Assembly (NCBI GenBank): GCA_018340375.1
Contig: JAFFJZ010000001.1
Span: 16,014,001-16,078,000, forward strand
DNA length: 64,000 bases
Direction of reading: 5' to 3'
DNA from: Gonatopus flavifemur
Taxonomy: Eukaryota; Arthropoda; Insecta; Hymenoptera; Dryinidae
Of the stretch, positions 13,901-25,900 are shown piece by piece (within the stretch, counting starts at the first letter, position 1; each line of letters opens with the position of its first letter). The position numbers and the translations under genes are program-made. Below the pieces are notes generated by a model, which ran no database searches, was not told the DNA's origin, and saw only the letters and a list, made by a program, of their open reading frames with translations.

Positions 13901-16900
13901 CCAAGGCTGATACATTTCTCATAGCGGTGTTCTAGTCTAGTAATGCCATCTCTATAGACTGATTCGTCAAGCTCCTCAAAATACCCATTTACAGCTTCGA
14001 TTACTTCTTCATTGTCCGCAAATCTCTTACCGCCAAGCCATTTTTTGAGGTTAGGAAACAGATAATAGTCACTCGGGGCTAGGTCTGGAGAGTAGGGAGG
14101 GTGCGGCATTAATTCAAACTTCAGATCGTTGATTTTAGCCATCGCAACGATTGACGTGTGCGCTGGTGCGTTATCGTGATGAAACAAGATTTTTTTCTTC
14201 GCCAGATGAGGTCGTTTAATTTTCACTTCGTGGCACAAACGTTGCAATAAGTCTGCGTAGTATTGACCAGTGATAGTTTTACCCTTTTCAAGGTAATCAA
14301 TGTATACAATACCTCTTGCATCCCAAAAAACAGTAGCCATAACCTTGTTCGCCGAAAAAATTGTTTTTGCCTTCTTTGGAGTTGGTTCCCCTGGTCCAAT
14401 CCGCTGTTTAGACTGTTCTTTGGTTTCAGGAGTGTAGTAGTGGACCCAAATTTCGTCAACGGTTACGAATCGACGCAAAAATTCGCTTGGATTACGCTTA
14501 TACAACGCCAAATTGGCGGTAGAAATGTTCTTTCGAATCAATTTTTGGTCGACTGTTAGCAAACGCGGCACCCATCTTGCACAGAGCTTTTCCATATACA
14601 AATGTTAGTGCAAAATATTTTGTACACGTTCATATGACATCTTACAGGTCTCAGCTATCTCACGAATTTTTAATCTGCGATCTTTCAGCACTATTTGATG
14701 GATTTTTTCGATCATATCTGGAGTTGTGACCTCAATGGGGCGTCCTGAGCGAGGCTCATCAGAGGTGCTCACACGACCCTTTTTAAACTCGGAAACCCAC
14801 TGCTTAACGGTTGAATATGATGGGGAGGATGTCTCCAGTGTTGAGTCCATCTCTTCTTTAATTTCCTTCGGCGTTAACCCCTTCAAATAAAAGTATTTGA
14901 TGACAGCACGATTTTGCAGCTTTTCCATTTTTACGAAAAACACAGAGGCGTCTTGGTCAGCGTGCTCTCAAAACTAAACTAACATGGCGATCGGACTGAA
15001 ACTATAGCTACAAGCTATCTAAGGATGGTACTATAGAACGCCACCTCAAGGTAGGCCTAGTGGCGTCATCTCTTGGTCAGGCCGGAAACTTATCAATCCA
15101 CCCTCGTATAAGTTATATATAAATTATATGTATATCTCAGATAGCAATTTAGCCTCGTCACAATGTTATCAGGCAAGCTTGTGACAAGGTTGGCATAAGC
15201 CTCCTATTTGACACCCGATAAGGGTACATGAAATGCAAAAACAGGAAGATTTCAATGATCCAAATTAAGGGATTACCATCGAATTCGCTAGTATCTTTTG
15301 TCAAATCACACATTTCGTTGAAGGATCTGCTAAGGTGGATTTGATTTACATGATTTTTAATGTTTGTAAATGAATTTGGTTTGACAAATCTATTTGAGGG
15401 TGAAAATCTTGGGAGGGGATACAGTTCCCTTGATGTGAAAGATTTGCATTGAAAGGTATTGGAATTAACACTGTCGAATGTATTTTTCTAAGTTGACTCG
15501 TATTCGCTAATTCCGGCACGTGAAACATTTATTTTTCTCAACGTAAACGCGTCAGAGTAAATTCACTTATCATATACAAAAACATGGACATTCGGAGGAC
15601 TGTAAAATACTCTCCCTGACAATGGATTTTTAGTTGTCATTTTCGAGTCAGATTTATACCAAACAAGTCCAATCTTGAATTACAATTTTTTTGTACGGTT
15701 TTGTCAAAAGTTATTTTTATAAAATATATTATTAGTCCAAAGCAAAGCAAAAAGCGATTCCTTTGTTTCAAATCAATTGGATCAATTTTATATTGTTCAA
15801 ACATCATTATTCTAATAAAAAGATTGCTTGGGTGAATAAAAAATATATATGAATATACAGGGAAAGAAACTGTAGGTTGGGACGGTTTTTTGTTTTTGGT
15901 CATAAAGTCTGACAGAACACAATTCAACTACTCTCAAAATAAAAAAAGAATAACCAGTTTTTTGAACATTCGTTTTTTGGAATTCACGATTTTTTCCTGA
16001 TATTTTCGAAACCTATCATTCGATCTTCATCAAAATAGGAAGTCCTTCGGAGATCTTCATCGATATACGAAATTTGCGAAAAAGAATTATTCAAAGCTGC
16101 GCAATCGATTGAAAGTTATCCTGAATAACAAATAGGAGAGCATGGGTCACAGTGGATCACGGGGCACAGTGAATCAGCACACGTATTCAATTCATAAAAC
16201 GACTGTACACACTAGTAGTATCACTTTTCAGGCATCCTTTTTTAACCTCATCATAAGGTGCGTTCAGTGTACAGTTGCTTGAGTCTGGATTGTATATTTA
16301 CGAAGAATTTGATATGTCTTGTTTTCATGAGAATGTACGTGAACTGACCCGGGTCATTTGCCACATCGGCAAGTCATTTTTATTCACGGATTGATCATTT
16401 GTTCATAAATGATGACTTGGGGTAACAAAACGAGTGGGGTACAGTGGATCAGTGACTATTTTATACCAGTGGATCGTGTTCTAGTTTGTCCCATAAGCAA
16501 ATGCTTACTAAATAATGTAGTCCTGATTGGTTAAACCGTTTTGAATAATATTTTATCTCTCCGTTACAATTCAAGATGTCTTGAAATCGTAATCGGAAAC
16601 CTGAATGAAAAAATGATGTAGGTTGTTGTGAATCTTGTCAACAAAGATGGATTGAAAACCAGAACTGCTGAGAAATTGAAAGGCTTCCCTCTCATCCCTT
16701 TTGAAAATCGTATATTCTCGATTTTTTGAATTATGTTGAAGCGCCGATGATAGATTTCCGACCCTATCGCGATATTTCTATTTGCTCGTACATATGTAAA
16801 AAAACATGGAAGCACAAAACTTTTGGGATAGCTTGAAATTCATCACCAAACCTCACGAGAACACAAGCCAAACAGATGAATTTTAGGTCGATTTTTGATA

Positions 16901-19900
16901 AATTTACACTCGGAAAACGTTCAATGAACCTTCAAATGTTTATAACTTGATTTCTGGTTGAATAAACGTTTGTTGAATGTTTCTATATCCTCTTGGGGAA
17001 CGTATTAGAAACATAATACATTTCACAGAACATATAATAGAAATTGATTCATAAAAATTATTCTCATTATAAAAAGTTAGCTGTCCCCTTCTTCGAAGAA
17101 GAATTTCGTTGAATTTTCGAACATTTCTTTTTCAACAAAATTTAATGACACACGTTGTCAATCAATAACATTCATCCATTGGTTCCTTGTGGAAATATCA
17201 TGTGTATTTTTTTTTCAAGAACAGAATGGCGTTGAAAGACAAATTACCGAATCAATACAGCAAAAGTTTTGCTGTGTCTGAAAGATTTCTATTCGATTTC
17301 TGACACATTTCTAATGCAAGGGTTTTTATTGTCTTTGAGACGTCTTCGTTTTAGAAATGTAAAATACATCTTTTAGATTTCTTAAACGAAGATATCTCGA
17401 AAAGAGTGAACCCTGTTCAAAAAATCTCATAGAAACTGTTGATTCTCATCGATTCCGATGCAAAAAACCGATTCAAACCCATTAAAAATTGATTCTCAAT
17501 TGAGATTTTTTAAGCAGGGAAAACTGTTGCATAAGAAATCTTTTAGACAAAGCAAAATTTCTGCTGTATGAGCAATATATGGGAAAGTTAGTTCAAATCA
17601 TACATATTTTCATCATATGCATGGAAAAAAGCAAATGAATAAATTTACCGTGTAGAATAACAATGAGTCTTTGAATGGAAATTTTTACAAAATATATTAT
17701 CAAATAATTCTCATTTTAAAACCAGAATAGATTCCTGTCTTATAATGTGAATTATTTCACAATATATTTTGTAAAAATTCCCATTAAAAGACTGGAAGAG
17801 ATGCATCGTCATCCTAAATAATGAATTTATCAATTTTATTTTTTCCGTGTAAGAAACATAACATCGACATTCATCATTATCTTCAAACATCGATATTACG
17901 AAACAATCTTCAAATATTGAATTATTTTCAATTCCCATTCGAGGGAGAATTTCATTGTCATTCTTCAATCGAAAGCAACAATTTTCGACATAAAAATCAT
18001 AACACTTCATCAATGATGAAGAAATAAAAATATTTCTCTTGATAATTCTTACTCCATTCCGACAAAGGGAGAAGTATTGTGTTACTTGGTAAACATCAAT
18101 TAGAACAAAAAATTCTGATTCTTCACTCAACAAATAACGTGCAAAAACATCAAAGAACGCCACACCTTTATACTTCATCTATATCAGGAGTTAATTGATG
18201 CTTTCTGTTACATTTATAGCTGTTATTTGAGCGCACATTAAAATCAAAAGATGGAACAAAATTCCTTTTTCATAGAAATAGGCAAACCTTCACTTGACCA
18301 TCACGTGGGGGTGTAATTCGAAATGCTTTTCGTTGTTTTTCAGGTTCCTTGTATGTCTCGAAAAATTTAAACTTGTTCGTGATATCCGATGTTTCGACTT
18401 GAATTTCCTCTGTTGTGTCTGAACTGCGTACCACGTCATCCGAAACTTGACGCCCCATAAATGCCTTTTCCATTCATTTCATTTATTCATATGCATAATA
18501 TTGATATGTATTTATATACATATATACATTTCAAATCAAGGTCAAGGAAAATGTCATTTTGAAATATATATAAATATAATTCTAACCTTTATTGATCGGT
18601 ATAAAAAAATTGCACTTACATCTCTCGCGCGTCTTGGTGCTTCGGAGGGTGTTTTTGGATTGACTGGAGTTATCGGTCTGCCCGTTTTAGCCGCTGAGGC
18701 GTCCAATTCCAGAAAGAGGGATCGTGATTTCCTACTAATTCCTGTAATACCAAATACAACGTGATGAGTCCACATTGATACTATGAATTAATATTATACT
18801 CTCAAAAAGTAAAGTAGACACCATTCAGTGTGGAATAAAATTTCTATGAAGAGAATTTATCAAATTCCTATTGAACATTTTCGTATGAGATCGTCTAAAA
18901 AATTCAACTTTTGACAATTTTTTCAGTTCATGTGTATATTTATTCAATTTTCGATCTTTCATAAAAAGTGAGTGATATATTAGCAATTAATGAAACGATT
19001 CGTGCTCGATATTTGACGTTAAGTAGTTGCATGAATCCAAATTGATTGATTAGACATGAGCAACACATGTAACACAGCCCTACAAACACTGATTGCTGGC
19101 GTTTCATCGACTTCTTGATGTTGAACATCAATGCCAGTACAGATCCGTTAATGGTCTTTTGGAACACCAGCAGTCGTGTCTGCTAGGAGATTATTCATAA
19201 ATTATTTATACCTGCTGCGATAACTTCTTCATCGGCCTTTTCTACTTTAGGTTTGCTATCTCCTTCATCATCGGAAGTAGCTACGATAGGTTCACCTCTT
19301 TCAAACCTTTCTTTGATAGAACGAGCGTGAATTGTGTGTTGAATTTCTTCAGCTGCGTTTATTTTTGTCACCCGTTCACTTTCAGCTACAGCCTGTTGAT
19401 ACATTTCCTTCATCTTACCTTGTTTGCCCTATAAGAGGAAAACAGAACAGTTATAAACATTACACGATTGTCAAATCATATAAATACATTTCTTATGAAC
19501 GCCTCTTGGGAATATATCAGGTTTCTAATGTCTTTAATCGAAAAACTTGAACAATCCCACACAGCACAGAATATTGCAGTAATATCGCAGTAATATTATT
19601 TTGTGATATTGTGATATTGCAGGGAAATATCACAGCAATATTTCAGTGATGTCACAGTAATATTTCACACCTGTCGATGTTATATATTTTAGTAATATTG
19701 TGGCAATATTTCAAGAGGACACTAATTGCACGCCGTTAAAAATACAACAGTATATGGACTCGACAAACATTCCCTCGGTAAGAATTATCTGAACTGAATT
19801 CATGAATGTATCTGAAGTTTTCAGGGAATAATCGTTGATACTTTATTTGCGATACAAAGCCCAAATTTTCAAATTCCAAAAAATTCTTTTCCAACATCTG

Positions 19901-22900
19901 TGAGAAAGTTTGAAATTCAAAATTTGGATTCTGCACTGCGATAAAGTGCTGAAGATTATTTCTTAAAAATTTCATCTACTTCTATGAATTTAGTTCAGAC
20001 AATTCTTACCAACAGAATGTTTGCTCAGAGGGTACACTGGTATCCCCTTACAACATGTAATACTAACACCAGGACCTTAGCCATTTCATTTACAACAAAT
20101 TGGATACAATCAATTTAATAAAATCAAAATATTTCTCCGTACATAGTGATTTTCAAAATTTATTGAAGAACTGCTGTACACAGCGTTATTTTGATTTTAT
20201 TAAAAGATTTTTTGAATGCTAGAATGTTCTTCACAAGTTTTAGAATATCGCTCTGTAAAGTGTTTCTTTGCAGTCATTTAAGTATTGAACGATTGAGGCA
20301 TAGAACAATATTCTGAGAATGAATTGCAAGGTATTCGAAAAGTCTCGTATGAACAATTTGGTTAACATCAGGGTGCTATAGCACCCTCACTATAGTATCC
20401 TTTCCAAGAAATATGAGCGGCAGTGTTCCTAGACATATGTAATTTGAAACTTGAAGAAAAACGAGACATTGTGATTCAGCAGATACCAGTGCCATGAGAG
20501 CAGCTGATTATTTTTTGAGAGATTTCGCAAAGGGGGTGAACAGGGAAGTGCTTCAACTGGGAATTCCAACGAAATTAATCAATGATGCAGTTCTTTTAAA
20601 TAGAATAACCAATCAAAAAGAGAAACATTCCCGGTTGTCACAAGCCTGGTGAAATATAATAGATATTTCGATGTAGCTTCGTTTGATTGGTAAAAAATCA
20701 AGGTACATCAAGATATTTCAATTTTATTTCACCTGTTTCAGAAACCTTACAGAGAAAATCAACTGATCTCATAGCACTGGTATCGTCTCAAAGTCTTGTA
20801 ATTTATATAACAACTGTAACTCTTGTGGGGTTCAAGGAATATGAAATTTTTTGGATCATAAAAAAAGTCTTAAGTTTTTTCTCTTTATATTGCTCAGTGG
20901 TGAAATTGGGAAAATCCTGATTTTTGAAGACAAATGTGAGTTCAGGCATATTTTTTCTACTTCTCATGGCATTCAACAGTCCTACAGAGGAGAAAACTAT
21001 TCTTCTATTTTCTTTATATTTTGAGACCCGAATTAGGGACAGTATTATGATTTAAAATGATGTTTTTATAATATTTTACAAAATATCCCATCTTCGAAAA
21101 AAAATGAAACTGTGGGAGGGGTATTGGTTTTGCATTTCGAAGGATTTTGAAACGACTGCAATGAACCGGAATCAGAAGGAACCCGTTTTTTCACTACTAA
21201 AGTTTACTACACAACACACATTTCCATTTTCGTTCATTTTTCACGTCCCCTCATGAATACAAAAACAAAACAATATCAAACCGTTTTGGACTCCTTTTCA
21301 CATGGAAATTGTCCAGAATTCAAGTTTAGGCATGTACCACAAATTCCTGTTTGCAAAATATTACCGCAATATTTCAGTGTGATTCATGATATATTATCGA
21401 CACTGTAATATTGCAGTGATATTACATTGCAATATATAATATTGTAATATTGCTGCAATATTACGTGCTGTGTGGGATGGCATAAACAATTTTGATACTT
21501 TTATCTAAAATTTCTCCAACCACGCACAAAGCATTCCAACCCATGTAGCACAGGATATTCTTACAATATTCTCTAATAAAAAACGAAAAACACATCCCCA
21601 GAATATTCGATAGAGTTTCTATCGAATTACTAGAGACTATTTTTGTGCCGTATATTGTATGGATGTCTAATGAATATTTTAAACTATCTAATTGTAATTC
21701 CAGACAGCCATTTATATGATATTTAAAAGGACACTTTTAGAGTTCATAGGTGCAATTTGGATGCCTTAAAAGAGGATCCGAAAAATAACATAAAGGCTCA
21801 TAAAAACGTTCCAATGCGTCGATTTCAGAACTCTATCCAAGCTGTATTAACCCTAGTAGAAATTTGATCAGGCATTACCTACTTTCAATGAGGCCCTGAT
21901 CAGGTTAGAATCCAGAAACCGTGAATGAGGAAAATCTTATGAGGTCCTTACAAGAGACTTTTCTTATACAAGGGATTGTAACGCAGGGGTACAATAGGGT
22001 TCGGATGAGTTCCATAAAATCGAGCAAAATAGGGAACACCGTAACGAAGCCTGATGAGGACTTGAAAGGAAATCAGGCATGCCTCGTTAGGCCCTGGTAT
22101 TTTAACATCCAAAATGTCTACCAGGGAATATCCTCTAAAAGAGATCTAGCAGATAACTTATTCTCAAAACCTTTTATATCAGATCTGTGTAAGATTTCTC
22201 TTAACGTTGAATGAAGCTGATAATGTTATCTTTGAGAGCTTTGTGCTATCTGGAAATATTCTATGGACATGAACTTGATGAAACCCTGAAACCTTTCGGT
22301 AATATCGTTCTAGTATTAATTCTCTTCGAAGGAATCAATAAAAATTCATCGCTTTTGATAGGGAATTGATCGCTTTCTATAAGATCCATCTGTCTATGCC
22401 TATCTATTCCTACGTAGAAATCCCCACGGATTATGAGAGGTAAAAAATCTACTCCAAATGTCTAATCTGGGTGAAATTCCTACACAGGATTCCTATGCAC
22501 ATCTAGGAATCCTACGTGCTCTCTAAATCTGGGAGATTGAAAATCCACTCGTATCACTCCACTAAGTCTCAGAAGTGAGCCGGCTGTCCGCTTAATTCGA
22601 GTGGAATTTTCACTAGTTTCGAGTGGACTTCCACTCTTTTGGACTGAAAAATTCACTCTAGAATTGGAGTGGCTGTGTGTTCATAACCTCAAACCTTAGA
22701 TTATCAATCTAAAAGAGTGGAAATTTCACTCGAAAATTCCACAGGCTCACTTCTGGCTGGCTAAAGAGTGAAATACCACTCTAAAAATTGTAGAGAGTGG
22801 GAATCTCACCCAGGTTGGAAGTTTGAAGTAGATTTTTAACGCCATAATCTCACGTGTTTTTTTATTTTGCAGGATGCAACAAGGGACTCCCAAACTCTGG

Positions 22901-25900
22901 CAGAAATGCTTTAGCAATTCATTGGTCTTGTAACGCCAGTCCCAAAGAAGAACTATAAAATTGCAAAGAAGTTCCAAGTGACTGGCAAGTTTCCAGTTCT
23001 CTCTTGCGACAGGTGTTGCCAAACCAATTGCTGGAATGTTTGCGTGACCCAATTTCGACTGCCAGAATAGGCTCAAGTAACATAAAATATCCTGATAATA
23101 AATTGACCCGCAGTACCAAAGTTGCACACTGTTGGAAATTCCTCTATGGGACTTTCACCACACGTAACGGGAGTTTTTTTTTTCAATTACATAATACTGA
23201 TAATTGGTAACTTTTCGAAGTAAAAATTCTTTTTCAGAAAGGCGAAGATATCACAACTTCATGGATACCCGTTGCTGCGAAGGGGAGATTCACTTCATGG
23301 GAATACAGAGTTCACTCGCGAAGGGATATTTTTCGCTTTCAAAGTATAAGAAATATAAATTGGTTATTTCTACCATAAACAATCTCGAACGGATTCCTGC
23401 AATTTCTTCTTTTCTCGCCTCCCGCTGGGTTTCACGCCTCCCTTGTTGTGTAGTGGTTTCCCAACGGTTTTTAATATCATCCATTTTGGAGAAACTTATG
23501 GGTCGTTCACGGGTGGTCCTTTTGGCTTTGATAATTTCTGTTTCCACTTCTGAAATTGATAACTCGGTATTAATCATCTCCCAATGATTCCCCACAATTC
23601 GTAAAATAGGAGATATAATTTTTGATGGATAAAGCATTCAGTTGAAGAGTTCAACAAGAGTTTTCGGTTGTTCACACGTGAGCAAAAATATTTTGTTGTT
23701 TCAAAGAAATCGCTTATTTTTTATTTATGTGTTCCGTGTGAAGATATATTAGATCTCCATGTTTGAAGAATTCTCTCTGAAGATCGGCTCGAAAAAAATC
23801 CTGAAAATGTTGAGTTGGAATTTGTTGCAGATATTTGCAGCAATGTAAATCTCGTAACCCAATCTCGTAACATTTTTCCCCTCAATATTTCATCCATTAT
23901 GTTCTCTGAATGATACCAAAAAGTTCTTTAATGCGTCGATTTCGGGAATCTTTTAGAGAACATGATGAATGTTTGGAATGTTGAGGGGAAAATTGTTCAT
24001 TAGGAATTTTCCTGGTCAAGAAAACTTGCATAATCCAGTGTTATAATTTTGACGTTATTCCATGAGTAATTTTTAAATTTATAATTCATGTGGCTTTATA
24101 AAAATTCGTCGAAGTGTTTACCTTCAGTTTCTTCTGTTTCTTCTTCTTCTTCCTCACTCTCACTAGATTCTTCGTATGGAATTCCATTTAAGGATTCGTC
24201 AGCCACGCCTATATCCATGCCCTTTGCTTGGAATCTGAAATGGCATAAGTTTAAATTGAGTTGGAAGATGTTGTTTGATCATTGTGAATTTCAATACTGG
24301 ACAGAATATTCAAATTATCCTTGGAATTATCCGCTATGTTATGCTATTTGCTTTTGTAATTCTTTGAATACTCTGTGCACTTCAGGCAAATGTTGTTTTA
24401 TTTATTCTATTGACTGGTATTAGACTATTTGAAGTTGAACATGATATATTAGTTTATCTAAAAAAGAAGTAAGTAAACCGGTAATCCAAGAAGAGTTGAA
24501 TTTACTAATTTTCTGAGGATGTATAATATACTAACGAGGAAAAGTTCTTCATAAGCACAAAGAATTCAAAAAATCATTTTTGAATGATTTTAACAAGATC
24601 AGAAAAAGAATATTGAGGAAAATTTCCGTCGTACTCACTTTGCGAGCTTACTGAGAATACTGGGTGATCTTTTAACGGCGACTTGGGATGGTGATTTTTC
24701 AATCTCATTTATGCTTTCCATGGCTTTCTCAAAAACTTGGAATCGTGACTTGACGTTGAGATTCGATAATTCCTCCAGTCCCAGATCTGGTTTGTCGGAA
24801 GCTAGAAATAATAGAAATGTTTGTTTTTTAATGAGTATCGATCACGTATTACATGAAATATCCACTGATGCAGTTATGTCACACCACAAATTCATGTATT
24901 TTTACAGAAACTGAGACAGTTTACTGTCTACTGTAAATATATATGTTTTGTTCTAAAACACGCACAAAAAATGAATCTTCTGAGGCAGTTACTAATTTCG
25001 CTTTTTTCGCTGTTACAGCTGAGATAATTGCAGCTATAGCTGTTTATTAGCCCCTATAGCAAGAATTCGTAGCTTATTCCAAACTATCCAAATTTTAGCC
25101 AATCATTTTTTTCCGTGGATAAACAATTCTAGCGGAAGCAAAGGGTGAATTTGCTTACGACTTTCCATTTACGTTACGTCATACTTGAACAAATTCCCAT
25201 GCTAGTCAAGTTTGAATCGTTCGAATCTGATTCGAAATTAATGACAATTTATTAAACTTTACTCTGTTGAATATTTGTACAGCACAACCAACACCGATCC
25301 TCCCTTGCATTTACGTAGATTCCACGGAGCTAGATATCATTCACATGGAGATCACGGAGATGCGGAGGAGTGATCGACGAATGTACTGTCTCAGGGATCC
25401 ACTCGAGACTTCAGTGAAGTGAGGTTGAATTTGAATGGGAAAATCGGCGTCGAAGCAATAAAGAAGGGCAACGTAAAAATGTGAATTTTTCTCATAATCC
25501 ACTAATAAGATCAGAAACTGTTTTTCCACCAAAATTTCAATACGTAAATCCAGAAACATGAGTTGTGTTGGAAATATAGGGAATGAACAACCCAGTTCAA
25601 AATTCCTAGATGGACACTCTCAGGAAAGTTTTTCCGTTCTTGCAAAATTTCCTTATTTTCAGCCTATTCTTTCCTCAAAACATGGAAAAAATGGGAATTT
25701 TGCAAGTTTATGGAAATGGACAGGAAAAACGCTTGTACGGGTGGAATCACGAAATTCACATGTGGATCTCTTGCGTCTCCGATCCTATTAAGCGGGGACT
25801 CGAGTGGTTTTTGCGCGCAACCTTAGAGATCCCGAACGAGACCCTGAAGGGGCCCGCGCAGGACCTGGAAGGACAACGCGGGTAATGAGTGGGAATCCGA

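Larger units (their letters stand above)
9921..18287. other. Intron between exons P and Q (8.4 kb)
   Basis: It holds a CpG-richer block (10920-11200), hairpin elements (11553-11702, 12460-13000, 17619-17850), a GTCT/GT microsatellite (13259-13300), a mariner transposon (13814-15106) and a block repeating CAGTGGATCA-like words (16144-16478). The remaining sequence shows nothing recognisable. Confidence 0.6.
19429..23373. other. Intron between exons M and N (3.9 kb)
   Basis: It contains the 19556-21478 element pair with CCCACACAGCAC ends, an isolated plus-strand open frame (20455-20652), a stretch with repeated CCTGATCAGG-like words (21870-22140) and a fold-back rich in GAGTGGAA words (22426-22855). 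Confidence 0.6.

Noticed and set aside
17711..18178. 155-codon minus-strand open frame
   Set aside because: Composition is Phe/Ile/Asn/Cys-rich, part of it lies in a hairpin MITE, and it does not fit the phase of the neighbouring exons.
22747..23127. 126-codon minus-strand open frame near exon M
   Set aside because: It overlaps a fold-back element, has no motif continuity with the LIM protein, and exons M and N join cleanly without it.
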